A stretch of 64,000 nucleotides of DNA, from NCBI RefSeq assembly GCF_025917005.1, contig NZ_CP078091.1, positions 1,240,001 through 1,304,000 on the forward strand, written 5' to 3'. Both the position numbers and the translations under genes were made by a program. The notes under the pieces were generated by a model, which ran no database searches, was not told the DNA's origin, and saw nothing but the letters and a program-made list of their open reading frames with translations. Source of the DNA: Porphyrobacter sp. ULC335. Its GTDB lineage: Bacteria > Pseudomonadota > Alphaproteobacteria > Sphingomonadales > Sphingomonadaceae. Numbering within the stretch: position 1 is the stretch's first letter; each line of letters begins with the position of its first letter. Shown one piece after another: positions 36,264 through 45,615 of the stretch.

Positions 36264-36773
36264 TCAATCCAGAAAGCAGATCATTGCACAGCGCCGGTCG
36301 GCAGGCAGGCCATCGTCGACCTCGTTCGCCAGCTCCCCCGCCAGCCGAAGGTGCGCGTCGAGCGCGGTGACTTCCTCGAACCCGAGGCGGGTGTAGAACG
36401 GGCCGTTCCACGCGAGATCGCGGAAGGTGGTCAGCGTCAGCGCCTTGAAGCCGGTGTTGCGCGCGTCGATCTGGGCCGCCCGCACCAGCCCCGCACCGAT
36501 CCCGCGCCGCTGGAAGGCGGGGGCGACGTCCATCTCCCAGATATGGAGTTCCCGCCGGAAGGGCTCGGCCACGAGGAAACCCGCCATCGCCTCGCCGACA
36601 TGGACGACAAGGCTGTGACCCTTGCGGATCAGGCGGGCATAATCGGCTTCGGAGCGGGTGTGATCGGGGTCGATGGCCGGTTCCCCCGCAAAGGCGACAG
36701 CCGCCGCCCGCTCAATCCCCGGCATCGCCTCGGCATCCGTCGGCCGCGCGAGCCTGAGCGACCAGCCGCTCAT
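36264..36773 (-). CDS. GNAT family N-acetyltransferase
   Basis: 169-aa acetyltransferase. The acetyl-CoA binding loop is seen in MDVAPAFQRRGIGAGLVRAA (QRRGIG), and the fold ends with a FYTRLGFEEV helix-strand. Its start overlaps the lptG stop by four bases, so it is the last gene of the lptF-lptG operon. The substrate is unknown; operon context does not imply a role in LPS export. Confidence 0.84.
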   Translation of the reverse strand: MSGWSLRLARPTDAEAMPGIERAAAVAFAGEPAIDPDHTRSEADYARLIRKGHSLVVHVGEAMAGFLVAEPFRRELHIWEMDVAPAFQRRGIGAGLVRAAQIDARNTGFKALTLTTFRDLAWNGPFYTRLGFEEVTALDAHLRLAGELANEVDDGLPADRRCAMICFLD

Positions 36774-37879
36774 TCCTCGGTCCGGATCAGGACAGTCTCA
36801 CCCAGCAGCAGGAACAGGAAGAATGGCGCCCATGCGGCGAGCAGCGGCGGATATCCGCCGAAGCTGCCCATCGCCAGTGCGGCATTGTCGACCACGAAAT
36901 AGGCAAAGCCGAGCGCCATGCCGATGATCGCCCGCACGAATAGCTGCCCCGACCGCGCCAGCCCGAAGGCGGCGATCGAGCCGAGCAGCGGCATCAGCAG
37001 CGCGGACAGCGGCCCGGACAAGCGGTGCCACCACTTGGCGCGCATCTCGTCGGTGTTGCGCCCCGCCGCCTCATAGGCGTCGATGCTGTGCGACAATTCC
37101 CAGAAGCTTTGCGCATCGGCATCCACCGATTGCAGCATGATCCGTTCGGGCGAGAGGCTCTGCCCCACCACCAGCGCTGCCGGGCGTTCGGTGATGGCGC
37201 CTGCCACATCGAACTTCACCGGCTTTTCCAGCCGCCAGCCGGGCGCGGCGAAGGTCGCGCGGGAGGCGCGGACCTGTTCCCGGATGATCCCGCCCGGCGC
37301 ACGCGCATACCAGGTCACGCCGGTCAGCACGGTGGCATTGCCCGAGCCCGTCAGCGTCGCAGCGGTGAGGATGTTGTCGCCGTCGGTCAGATAGATGTTC
37401 GACCGCGGCGTACCCGCGCCGCCGGTCGCTGCGGGGATCGGGCCGTAATCCGCCGCTTGCCATGCCTTGATCGTGGCATTGGCGCGGGTCACGATCCGCT
37501 CGTTGAAGCCAAAGCTCACCAGCGAGACCACCGCCGCCGTCAACAGCAGCGGGGAGAGCACCTGATGCGCGCTGAGGCCCGCCGCCTTCATCGCCACGAC
37601 CTCGCTGTTCTGGTTCAACGTCACCAGTGTGATCAGCGTCGCCAGTAGCACCGAATAAGGCAGGAAGCGCGACAGGAGCTGCGGCACCCTGAGGCTGGCA
37701 TATTGCAGGATCTCGGCCTGACCATTGCCCGGTGCGGCAAGGATCTCTCCGGTCTCGGCGAGAAGATCGAGCGCCAGCAGCACCAGGACCAGCATGATGA
37801 GCACCGCGAAGATGCGCACCACAAACAGCTTCGCCAGATACAGCGTCAAGGTGCGCGAGGGGAAGAAATCGAGCTGCAT
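36770..37879 (-). CDS. lptG: LPS export ABC transporter permease LptG
   Basis: Inner-membrane permease of the Lpt bridge that extracts LPS from the inner membrane (369 aa). Three N-terminal helices (first LAKLFVVRIFAVLIMLVLVLLALDLL), a periplasmic beta-jellyroll and three C-terminal helices follow the family plan. The segment TLYLAKLFVVRIF marks it as LptG rather than LptF. It is seven bases downstream of lptF. Confidence 0.9.
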   Translation of the reverse strand: MQLDFFPSRTLTLYLAKLFVVRIFAVLIMLVLVLLALDLLAETGEILAAPGNGQAEILQYASLRVPQLLSRFLPYSVLLATLITLVTLNQNSEVVAMKAAGLSAHQVLSPLLLTAAVVSLVSFGFNERIVTRANATIKAWQAADYGPIPAATGGAGTPRSNIYLTDGDNILTAATLTGSGNATVLTGVTWYARAPGGIIREQVRASRATFAAPGWRLEKPVKFDVAGAITERPAALVVGQSLSPERIMLQSVDADAQSFWELSHSIDAYEAAGRNTDEMRAKWWHRLSGPLSALLMPLLGSIAAFGLARSGQLFVRAIIGMALGFAYFVVDNAALAMGSFGGYPPLLAAWAPFFLFLLLGETVLIRTEE

Positions 37880-37886
37880 CGCCAGT

Positions 37887-39119
37887 CTACTCCGCCGCAG
37901 CGGCTTCTACCGGCTGATAGGCCCGCGGTGCGCGGCGCTTGAACAGTTTGCCAATCCGCTTGCCCAGCTTGGCGAAGGCCATTTCCAGCGCGCCGATCGC
38001 CTGTCCGCCGGGGACATAGGCCACGCGGTAATACATCCACACGATCAGCCCCGCGAACAGCACGAAGGGCACCCAGAAGGCGAGGATCGGATCGAGCCGC
38101 CCCAGCGAGGCCACGTCCTCACCATACTGGTTCACCTTGTGATAGGCGACCACCATCACGATCGACACGAACACGCCCAGCGCGCTGGTTGACCGTTTGG
38201 GCGGGATCGCCAGCGCCACCGCGAGCAGCGGCATCAGGAACATCATCACGATCTCGACTAGGCGGAAATTGAAGCTCGCCACGCTCGCCTCGCGCTGGTC
38301 GGGCGCGCTGTCGCCGCTCCAGCCGATCCTGAGCAGCTCCGGCAGGATGTACTCGCGCGTGGCATCGCCGCGCGCGCGGAATTTCTCGATGGCGGGCAGA
38401 TCGATCGGCAGATCGTGGCGGCTGAAACTGAGCACACGCGGGGTGGCGTTCCCCGTGTCCTGAATGATCGTGCCTTCGGTCAGGCGCAGGATGATCGTAT
38501 CGGGATTGTCGCGCGTGGCGAGGAATGCACCTTCCCGCGCCGAAATCGAGAGCACCTGCCCCTTGCTGTTGGCGACACGGGCAAAGATGCCGATCAACCG
38601 GCGGCCATCATCCTCGCTCTCTTCGATCCGCAGTGCCATGCGGTCGGCCAGCGTGGTGAATTCGCCGACCTTGATCGACGCGCCAAGCGCGCCCGAGCGC
38701 AGCTCGTATTCCATCTGCTCGTAATAATAGCGGCTGATCGGCTGGATGTAGAACACCAGCGCGATATTGACCGCCACCAGCGCCGCCGTGATGATATAAG
38801 GCATGCGCAGCAGGCGGTTATAGGACAGGCCGACAGCGCGCATCGTATCCAGTTCGGATGACGTCGCGAGCTTCCTGAAGGCCAGCAACACGCCCAGCAG
38901 CAGGCCGAGGGGGATCGCCAGGCTCGCATATTCCGGGATCAGCGCGCCCAGCATCTTGAACACCACGCCAACCGGCCCGCCTTCGACCGCGACGAAATCG
39001 AAGAGGCGCAGCATCTTGTCGAGCATCAGCAGGCTCGCCGCCAGCGCGAACACGCCCAGCATCGGCACCACGGTCAGCCGCAGGATATAGCGATCGATGC
39101 TGGGGATCAGGTTGGACAA
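37887..39119 (-). CDS. lptF: LPS export ABC transporter permease LptF
   Basis: Partner permease of LptG (410 aa). The start SNLIPSIDRYILRLT and the coupling-helix region ASSELDTMRAVGLSYNRLL, which contacts LptB, are typical of LptF. Six transmembrane helices flank the periplasmic jellyroll. The C-terminus is basic and extended. First gene of the operon lptF-lptG-GNAT. Confidence 0.9.
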   Translation of the reverse strand: MSNLIPSIDRYILRLTVVPMLGVFALAASLLMLDKMLRLFDFVAVEGGPVGVVFKMLGALIPEYASLAIPLGLLLGVLLAFRKLATSSELDTMRAVGLSYNRLLRMPYIITAALVAVNIALVFYIQPISRYYYEQMEYELRSGALGASIKVGEFTTLADRMALRIEESEDDGRRLIGIFARVANSKGQVLSISAREGAFLATRDNPDTIILRLTEGTIIQDTGNATPRVLSFSRHDLPIDLPAIEKFRARGDATREYILPELLRIGWSGDSAPDQREASVASFNFRLVEIVMMFLMPLLAVALAIPPKRSTSALGVFVSIVMVVAYHKVNQYGEDVASLGRLDPILAFWVPFVLFAGLIVWMYYRVAYVPGGQAIGALEMAFAKLGKRIGKLFKRRAPRAYQPVEAAAAE

Positions 39120-39223
39120 ATGAGGCTTTCCATCGAAGGCACGAAGGCCAAGCCGCCCTAGCGCGTCTGACCTTGCACGTCATGCCCCCAATTGCTGTGC
39201 CGCACACAAGCTTGCCCGGCAAT

Positions 39224-39730
39224 TTACCAGAAGCGGCTGCCGGGAATGCCTTTGAACGGCCCGGCCTCGCGCGAGGTGATCCACCCGCCATAAAAGCCGC
39301 CGGGCTGGGGTGTGACCTGCTCGCCGTCCACTTCGACATGATCGAAGGGCGCGGCATAGAAGGCGATGTGGCCCGAGATTCCGGCGAAGGCGGGGGTGGG
39401 CGAGGGGTAGCTCCAGCCAGCCTGAGCGATGCGTTCGCCCGCGATCAGCACGTCCCAATAGGCGGCTTGCCCCTTCCACTCGCAGATCGACCGCGCCGGA
39501 TTGGGCAACAGTTGCGCCATCGCGATGTCGGCTTGCGGGATGTAATAGGTCGGCGGGTGCGAGGTTTCGAGCGTGCGCCACGCGGCGCGGGTGTCGGCCA
39601 GCACGATGCCCTTGTGGGTGATGCGGATATGCCGCGACACCGGTTCGGCAATGGCGGGGCGGGGGTAATCCCAGACGCTTTCCTGCCCCGGTGCGAGCGG
39701 ATCGGGCTCAGGATGATGGGGCTGGCGCAT
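39224..39730 (-). CDS. DUF427 domain-containing protein
   Basis: 168-aa soluble protein of the DUF427 family. Conserved segments are VLADTRAAWRTLETSHPPTYY, CEWKGQAAYWDV and a C-terminal HIAFYAAPFDHVEVDGE. The family is of unknown function. It follows clpS by ten bases on the same strand and ends convergent to nothing, 104 bases before lptF. The ATG at 39730 avoids overlap with clpS. Confidence 0.82.
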   Translation of the reverse strand: MRQPHHPEPDPLAPGQESVWDYPRPAIAEPVSRHIRITHKGIVLADTRAAWRTLETSHPPTYYIPQADIAMAQLLPNPARSICEWKGQAAYWDVLIAGERIAQAGWSYPSPTPAFAGISGHIAFYAAPFDHVEVDGEQVTPQPGGFYGGWITSREAGPFKGIPGSRFW

Positions 39731-39740
39731 GGCCGCCCGG

Positions 39741-40151
39741 TCAAGCCTTCTCAAGCGTGCATTGCAGCGGGTGCTGGTTCTGGCGCGCGAAGTCCATCAC
39801 CTGATTGACCTTGGTTTCGGCCACTTCGTAGGTGAAGATCCCGCATACGCCGACGCCGCGCTGGTGAACGTGGAGCATGACGCGGGTGGCCTGTTCCAGA
39901 TCCATGCTGAAGAAGCGCTTCAGGACGAGCACCACGAATTCCATCGGGGTGTAGTCATCGTTGAGCATCAGCACCTTGTACTGGCTGGGCTTCTTGGCCT
40001 TGGCGCGGGTCTTGGTGGCGACGCCGATCTGGCTGCCGCCAGAGCCGCCTTCATCCTTGCCGCCATCCTCATCTTCCCCGCGCACAGGGGCTGCGTGCGG
40101 CAAAGGCAGCGCGGCGCTCGAAGCGGGATCGAAGTCGGACAGGTTCGGCAT
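39741..40151 (-). CDS. clpS: ATP-dependent Clp protease adaptor ClpS
   Basis: N-end-rule adaptor that hands substrates with bulky N-terminal residues to ClpAP (136 aa). The N-terminal 55 residues are a low-complexity, Gly/Asp/Lys tail. The core starts at [17 protein letters not shown], the substrate pocket, and includes [20 protein letters not shown]. ClpA is not adjacent here. Confidence 0.95.
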   Translation of the reverse strand: MPNLSDFDPASSAALPLPHAAPVRGEDEDGGKDEGGSGGSQIGVATKTRAKAKKPSQYKVLMLNDDYTPMEFVVLVLKRFFSMDLEQATRVMLHVHQRGVGVCGIFTYEVAETKVNQVMDFARQNQHPLQCTLEKA

Positions 40152-40231
40152 GAGCCTCCATTATGGGATTTGGCTGCGCGGGTGCAAGCGATAGGTGCGA
40201 TTTGTTTGGCCTTGCACGATCCTGCAGGGCC

Positions 40232-40269
40232 AAAAGAAAAGGCCGACCAGACTTGCGTCTGGCCGGCCT
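40232..40269 (-). terminator. Rho-independent terminator of the phasin gene
   Basis: On the minus strand AGGCCGGCCAGAC pairs with GTCTGGTCGGCCTT (one mismatch) around a GCAA loop, followed by TTTTCTTTT. It lies 75 bases after the phasin stop and is a strong terminator for that highly expressed gene. Confidence 0.85.
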
Positions 40270-40343
40270 GCGCTTTTCAGCGCGCTCTCGTGAACCGGGT
40301 TGGGAGAGAGAGGAGAGAGGCCCGGTCCAGAAACTTGTGGTGC

Positions 40344-41138
40344 TTACGCAGCCTTCTTGATCTTTTCGGCCGCGACGCTGACGCGGTTCGAGATCGGGGC
40401 GAAAGCTTCGTTGTAGAGCTTCACCCAGGCTTCGGTGCGCTTCGAGCCGTAGGACACCAGCGCATCGAAGTTGCGACGGGCGATTTCGCCCTGAAGCTGC
40501 ATCAGCTCGGTCGGCGACTTGACGGCGGCAACCTTCTTGGCGTCAGCGGTAACGGTTTCGATCACGGTCTTGCCGGTTTCGACGTTGTCCTTGAGCAGTT
40601 CCTGCGCGCCGCTGAAGAAGATCTTGCCGCTCTCGACGACAGCTTCAACGTTCGCCTTGGTGAACTCGGTCGCTTCCGAAGCGAGCACGGTGGTCTGGGC
40701 GTAGGCGGTCTGCGCACGGGTCTGGACGTCGGCGAGGACTTCCTTGGCGGTGGCGGTGATGTCGGTGTTCTTGGCAGTGGCCATGATGGTATCCTTGAGC
40801 TTGATGACGGGGTTGGTCTTCGGCGCGGCAGCCTTGGGTGCGGCAGGCTTCACAGCCTTCTTGGCCAGCACCGGCTTCTTGACCGGAGCAGTCTTCTTGG
40901 CGGCCGTCTTCTTGACGGTCTTGGCAGCGGCCTTCTTGACCGGGGTCGCCTTCTTGGCGGCCGGGGCCTTCTTGGTCGCAGCAGCCGGAGCAGCCTTCAC
41001 CACCTTGGCAGCGGCGGGCGCTTCAACAGCCTTGGCCGATGCTTCGGCATAGGCCTTCTCGGCAGCAGCATCGATCTTGGCGACCGGAGCGGCGGCGGCG
41101 GGCTTCACTTCGGTAGCATTCTTTTCAACTTCGGACAT
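40344..41138 (-). CDS. Phasin family protein with Lys/Ala/Pro-rich (PhaF-like) domain
   Basis: 264-aa protein expected to coat PHA granules. The C-terminal 150 residues form an amphipathic helical phasin_2 region (AKEVLADVQTRAQTAYAQT, LMQLQGEIARRNFDALVS). The N-terminal 110 residues are a histone H1-like run of AAKK/PVKK repeats that should bind DNA. In Pseudomonas PhaF the same two parts occur in the opposite order. It could tie granules to the nucleoid so they partition at division. The start is preceded by GAGGT. Its promoter carries an inverted pair of TGC-rich operators. Confidence 0.88.
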   Translation of the reverse strand: MSEVEKNATEVKPAAAAPVAKIDAAAEKAYAEASAKAVEAPAAAKVVKAAPAAATKKAPAAKKATPVKKAAAKTVKKTAAKKTAPVKKPVLAKKAVKPAAPKAAAPKTNPVIKLKDTIMATAKNTDITATAKEVLADVQTRAQTAYAQTTVLASEATEFTKANVEAVVESGKIFFSGAQELLKDNVETGKTVIETVTADAKKVAAVKSPTELMQLQGEIARRNFDALVSYGSKRTEAWVKLYNEAFAPISNRVSVAAEKIKKAA

Positions 41139-41156
41139 GACGACCTCGCTTCATGT

Positions 41157-41212
41157 TGCACTGCACAAAATAGCGAGTGCCGATGCGAAGTCAAGTGTTT
41201 TTGTGCAGTGCA
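41157..41212 (-). promoter_or_regulatory. Phasin promoter framed by inverted PhaR-type operators
   Basis: TGCACTGCACAAAA (41157-41170) and its exact reverse complement TTTTGTGCAGTGCA (41199-41212) lie either side of a minus-strand promoter, TTGACT (41194-41189), 16 bases, TATTTT (41172-41167). One operator covers the -10 and the other sits just above the -35. TGC-repeat motifs of this kind are bound by the PHA-responsive repressor PhaR in other Proteobacteria. No phaR gene is in the window. Confidence 0.75.
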
Positions 41213-41264
41213 CAAAAATGTAGGAATGTTAGCAGATTCAGGACGTTGATGCGGGGATGCTCCG

Positions 41265-43172
41265 CTACCGCGTCTTCACGTAGCGGCCCGGCGCATCCTC
41301 GATCACCTTGTCGCCCTTGCCGCCGGGCACCCGTTTGCCCGTCGCGGGAACGCGCGCATCGGACTGGCGGTGCAGCCATTCGAGCCAGTGCGGCCACCAG
41401 CTGCCCGGGTGCTCGGTCGCGCTCTCGACAAAGGCCTTGAGCGAGGGCGCGGTGCTGTCTCCGACCCAGTACTGGTACTTGCCCGCAGCAGGTGGATTGA
41501 CCACGCCTGCGATATGGCCTGAGCCCGCCAGCAGGAACTCCATCGGCCCGGTAAAGTGCTTGGTGATGCGCCACACGCTTTCGGCAGGGGCAATGTGATC
41601 CTCGCGCCCTGCCTGCACGAAGCTGGGAGTGGCAACACGGGTCAGATCGATCGGCGTGCCGTCGGCCTCCAGCGCGTCCGGAAGCACCAGCTTGTTGTCG
41701 CGGTAAAGGTCGCGCAGATAGGCATTGTGCCACTTGGAGGGCAGGTTGGTGACATCGCCATTCCAGTGCAGCAGGTCGAACGCGGGGTAGTCCTCGCCCA
41801 GCAGGTAATTGTTGACGACGTAGTTCCAGATCAGATCCCGGCCACGCAGCGCATTGAAAGCCGCTGCCAGATAGCGCCCGTCGAGATAACCCTGCGGCGA
41901 CAATTGCCCGATCATCTCCAGCTGGCCTTCGTCGATGAAGTTCTTCAGATCGCCGCTCTTCTCGAAATCGACCTGCGCGGTGAAGAAGGTCGCGCTCTTG
42001 ACCTTGTCCGCCTCGCCCCGGCGTGACTGGATCGCCAGCGTTGCCGCCAGCGTCGTGCCGGCCACGCAATAGCCGATGGTGTGCACCGCAGGCACATCGA
42101 GCCGCGCGCGGACGTGATCGATCGCGTCCATCTGGGCGCGGATGTAATCATCCCACACCACATCGCCCATTGTCTCGTCCGCCGATTTCCAGCTGACCAC
42201 GAAGACTGACAGGCCCTGATCGACCGCCCATTTGATGAAGCTCTTCTTGGGCGTCAGGTCGAGAATATAGAAGCGGTTGATCCACGGCGGGAAGATCACC
42301 AGCGGCACTTCCAGCACCTCGCTGGTCGAAGGCGAATAGTGGATCAACTGGTAGAGCGGGGTCTCATGCACCACCTTGCCCGGCGTCGCGGCGAGGTTTT
42401 CGCCCAGCCGGAAGGCCTGCGGGTCGGTATGGGTCAGCTGCCCGCGCTTCATGTCGTTGATGAGGTGCTGCATCCCGCGCACCAGATTGGCACCCTTGGT
42501 GTCGATCGTGCGTTTCAGGACCACCGGATTGAGCGTGAGGAAATTGTCCGGGCTCATCGCTTCGGCAAGCGCCGTCACCGCGAATTCGAGCTGCTGGCGC
42601 TTGGCGCGGTCCAGCCCGTCAACATTCCGCACAGCCTGCCGGAAGTAATCGGCCAGCATCAGATAGGTCTGGTGGAGCAGCAGGAAGGCGGGGTGTGCGC
42701 GCCAGGCCGGATCGGCAAAGCGCCGGTCACTCTTCGGCAGGGCCGCCGCCTCGGGTGCTTCGGTCATCTTGCCGCCAGTTGCCCCGGCGACGAAGCTCTG
42801 CATCACGCCCGACCATAACTGCATCTGGTCTTGCGCCAGTTTGGCCGATGCTTCGAACATCCCCTTGGGCATCTGGCCGAGCATCGATTGCGAGATCACC
42901 AGCCACTGCGCCGGATCGAGCAGGCCCGCGCCTTGCTTGCCCGCTTTCTCGGCAGCAGACTGTGCCTGATGGGTCGCGAAATCGAGCCAGAGCTGCTGGA
43001 GCTGCGCGCCGGTGGCTGTCCATTCGGTCAGCTCGCCAGCGTCCATTCCCTTCGCCATCAGCGATTCGAGTCCGTTGCCGGACATCATCTCGCGCATCGC
43101 CTCGCCCTGCATGTCGAAGAAGCCTTTGAGGCCTTCGCCCGCTGCCGCCATCAGGTCCGTATCCTGTGCCAT
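41265..43172 (-). CDS. phaC: Class I poly(3-hydroxyalkanoate) synthase
   Basis: Polymerises 3-hydroxyacyl-CoA into storage polyester (635 aa). The lipase-like box GYCVAG carries catalytic Cys369; Asp525 in REDHIAP and His553 in GSGHIAG complete the triad. Other markers are PPWINRFYILDLTPKKSF and VVSWKSADETMGDV. The N-terminal 150 residues are the variable helical domain. The length is a little above the usual class I size. The phasin gene lies downstream on the same strand with its own regulated promoter. Confidence 0.96.
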   Translation of the reverse strand: MAQDTDLMAAAGEGLKGFFDMQGEAMREMMSGNGLESLMAKGMDAGELTEWTATGAQLQQLWLDFATHQAQSAAEKAGKQGAGLLDPAQWLVISQSMLGQMPKGMFEASAKLAQDQMQLWSGVMQSFVAGATGGKMTEAPEAAALPKSDRRFADPAWRAHPAFLLLHQTYLMLADYFRQAVRNVDGLDRAKRQQLEFAVTALAEAMSPDNFLTLNPVVLKRTIDTKGANLVRGMQHLINDMKRGQLTHTDPQAFRLGENLAATPGKVVHETPLYQLIHYSPSTSEVLEVPLVIFPPWINRFYILDLTPKKSFIKWAVDQGLSVFVVSWKSADETMGDVVWDDYIRAQMDAIDHVRARLDVPAVHTIGYCVAGTTLAATLAIQSRRGEADKVKSATFFTAQVDFEKSGDLKNFIDEGQLEMIGQLSPQGYLDGRYLAAAFNALRGRDLIWNYVVNNYLLGEDYPAFDLLHWNGDVTNLPSKWHNAYLRDLYRDNKLVLPDALEADGTPIDLTRVATPSFVQAGREDHIAPAESVWRITKHFTGPMEFLLAGSGHIAGVVNPPAAGKYQYWVGDSTAPSLKAFVESATEHPGSWWPHWLEWLHRQSDARVPATGKRVPGGKGDKVIEDAPGRYVKTR

Positions 43173-43332
43173 TGCCTGAAATCGTCCCTTGTTTGCCGCG
43201 CTTGTGCGATAGTGCCGTCAATCGGGCCCAGTCGCAACTCGCCGAAAACGCCTTCCCACGATCCGCGGGTTTGGCCTAGGGAGAGAGTGCGATGGCCGGA
43301 CCAGCCTCGTGCAAGAAAAGGTGATAACGGCC

Positions 43333-44532
43333 ATGAATGACCAGTTCTATCGCATGAAGCGGATGCCCCCGTACGTGATCGCGGAGGTCAACGCCATGCG
43401 TCATGCGGCGCGGCTGGAAGGACAGGACATTATCGACCTTGGCATGGGCAACCCTGACCAGCCCCCGCCGCAGCACGTGATCGACAAGCTGTGCGAGGTG
43501 GCTGCCAAGCCCGATGCGCATGGCTATTCGCAGTCCAAGGGCATCCCCGGGCTGCGCCGCGCACAGGCTGGCTACTACGCGCGCCGCTTCGGGGTCGATC
43601 TCGATCCCGATAGCGAAGTGGTGGTGACGATGGGGTCGAAGGAGGGGCTGTCCAGCCTCGCCACGGCGATCATCGCGCCGGGCGATGTGGTGCTCGCGCC
43701 CAACCCGTCTTACCCGATCCACACCTTCGGCTTCATCATTGCCGGTGCGACGATCCGTTCGGTGCCGGCGACTCCCGACGAATTTTATTGGGAATCGCTC
43801 GAACGGGCCATGAATTACACTGTGCCGCGGCCGAGCGTGCTGGTCGTGAGCTACCCCTCCAACCCCACCGCAGAGACAGTCGAGCTGTCGTTCTACGAGC
43901 GGCTGGTGGCTTGGGCGAAGGAGAATCAGGTCTGGATTGTCTCCGATCTGGCCTATTCCGAGCTTTATTTCGACGGCAAGCCGACCCCTTCGATCATGCA
44001 GGTGCCTGGCGCGAAGGATGTCGCGATCGAGTTCACCTCGATGTCCAAGACCTATTCTATGGCCGGCTGGCGCATGGGCTTTGCGGTGGGCAACAAGCAG
44101 CTGATCGCGGCGCTGACGCGCGTGAAGTCCTATCTCGATTACGGGGCCTTCACGCCGATTCAGGCGGCCGCCTGCGCGGCGTTGAACGGTCCGCAGGATA
44201 TCATCGACACCAACCGCGAGCTTTACCACAAGCGCCGCGACGTGATGGTCGAGGCCTTCGGGCGCGCCGGGTGGGATATTCCCCCGCCGCCAGCCTCAAT
44301 GTTCGCCTGGGCCCCGCTGCCCCCGGCGCTCAAGTCGATGGGCAGTCTCGAGTTCTCGAAGCAGCTGCTCACCCAGGCGCAGGTCGCCGTCGCACCGGGC
44401 GTGGGATACGGCGAAAATGGCGAAGGCTATGTCCGGATCGCCATGGTGGAGAACGAACAACGCCTCCGCCAGGCCGCGCGCAACATCAAGCGCTACCTCC
44501 AATCCGTGGGGGTCAACAGCTCGGCGGCCTAG
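43333..44532 (+). CDS. Class I/II aminotransferase (AlaC/LL-DAP aminotransferase-like)
   Basis: PLP-dependent fold-type I aminotransferase (399 aa). The PLP-binding Lys is in SMSKTYSMAGWRMGF. The segments DLGMGNPDQPPP, HGYSQSKGIPGLRRA and YPSNPTAETVE fit the alanine transaminase AlaC group. The ATG at 43333 is chosen; an in-frame GTG 24 bases earlier is possible. Likely role is glutamate-pyruvate transamination. Confidence 0.9.
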   Translation: MNDQFYRMKRMPPYVIAEVNAMRHAARLEGQDIIDLGMGNPDQPPPQHVIDKLCEVAAKPDAHGYSQSKGIPGLRRAQAGYYARRFGVDLDPDSEVVVTMGSKEGLSSLATAIIAPGDVVLAPNPSYPIHTFGFIIAGATIRSVPATPDEFYWESLERAMNYTVPRPSVLVVSYPSNPTAETVELSFYERLVAWAKENQVWIVSDLAYSELYFDGKPTPSIMQVPGAKDVAIEFTSMSKTYSMAGWRMGFAVGNKQLIAALTRVKSYLDYGAFTPIQAAACAALNGPQDIIDTNRELYHKRRDVMVEAFGRAGWDIPPPPASMFAWAPLPPALKSMGSLEFSKQLLTQAQVAVAPGVGYGENGEGYVRIAMVENEQRLRQAARNIKRYLQSVGVNSSAA

Positions 44533-44638
44533 ACCGTTTCCCTTGTTCAGGCGCGTCATCATCCAAAACGGGAGAATTCCTGTGCGATTCGGGTTAGTTT
44601 GCGCGTAAGGTGGGGCGAATAGCTGAAGGGAGAAGAAG

Positions 44639-45289
44639 ATGGTGTCCGGAGCCGCACGGCGGCTGACCGACAGACAACGTGCCGTAATGGAACGCATCGA
44701 TAGACGCGTCCCGATCAAGGTGATCGCGGCGGAACTTGGTGTGTCCGAAACGCGGATCAACCAGCATATCCGCGCGCTTAAGGACTTCTATGAAGCCGGA
44801 AGCCTGGGCGAACTGGTTGAAAACTATCGCGCCACATTAGCTCCAGAAGTGGCCGAGGCCGCTGCGGAGAATGACTTAAGCAAGCCTGCGGATGCAGAAT
44901 TGCTCAACCCCTTCAGCGAAGATGCATACATAAATTCTCAGATTAACCTGGCGACTGATCTGACTGATTTCGGCGGTCGGGACGATCCGGGCCAGCTTGT
45001 GCTCAGCGACGCGATGCCTCTGATAGAGCAGGCACCGTGGCTGAGACCGGGCGAGCCGAGGGTGGTCCCCGGAGTGCTCGATGGTGAGCATGCCGTACTG
45101 TTTCGACTGGGGGCGATCATTGGTATCGCCACGGGCATTCTGGCTTCGGTGATCCTCGCGATCACCGCGGCAAAGACGCTCAGCGACGCGACAGACGGCA
45201 AGGCCACCTACTCCGAGGAAACAGGCATCGTTGCGGGAAGGGCACCCGCTACGCTGGAGATCACCAATGGAAAATCGTATCGTCGCTGA
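44639..45289 (+). CDS. LuxR-type helix-turn-helix protein with C-terminal membrane anchor
   Basis: 216-aa protein. The N-terminal 70 residues are a GerE/LuxR helix-turn-helix: LTDRQRAVMERIDRRVPIK, AAELGVSETRINQHI. There is no autoinducer or receiver domain. A mid-region of low complexity leads to one C-terminal hydrophobic helix (LGAIIGIATGILASVILAI), so the DNA-binding part is apparently tethered to the membrane. AAGGGAG lies upstream of the ATG. First gene of a close-set five-gene cluster ending in RadC-like and winged-helix proteins. Confidence 0.75.
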   Translation: MVSGAARRLTDRQRAVMERIDRRVPIKVIAAELGVSETRINQHIRALKDFYEAGSLGELVENYRATLAPEVAEAAAENDLSKPADAELLNPFSEDAYINSQINLATDLTDFGGRDDPGQLVLSDAMPLIEQAPWLRPGEPRVVPGVLDGEHAVLFRLGAIIGIATGILASVILAITAAKTLSDATDGKATYSEETGIVAGRAPATLEITNGKSYRR

Positions 45290-45611
45290 CGCGCACAATC
45301 TGAAGAAGCTGATCCGCGAAGCCGAAGCCCTTGCCGATGAATCGATCATCGCCATGGCACGGCTCAAGCAGGCGATGCTCTCCGCCCGGCAGAACCCGGA
45401 AATCGAAGTCAACACCGGCCAGCGTGCGCTCGTCCGTCTGACCGAGGCCGAAAGCCAGGCGCTCGCCATGTCGACCAGCCTGCTGCGCGTGCATGACGAG
45501 TTGAGCAAGGTTGCGCGCATCCATGCCGGCCCTGACAGCGGCGAGCCGACCAAGCTTCCGCCGTCCGACCTGATGCCGACGCCGGCCGAACGGGAGCGGG
45601 CCCTGGCCTGA
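45267..45611 (+). CDS. Hypothetical helical protein
   Basis: 114-aa soluble protein with no family I recognise. It is predominantly helical (NLKKLIREAEALADESIIA, LTEAESQALAMSTSLLR) and ends with a Pro-rich tail. It starts inside the 3' end of the LuxR-type gene (23-base overlap) and stops four bases before the next gene, so it is part of the same transcription unit. A partner or adaptor role in the cluster is inference. Confidence 0.6.
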   Translation: MENRIVADAHNLKKLIREAEALADESIIAMARLKQAMLSARQNPEIEVNTGQRALVRLTEAESQALAMSTSLLRVHDELSKVARIHAGPDSGEPTKLPPSDLMPTPAERERALA

Positions 45612-45615
45612 ACTG

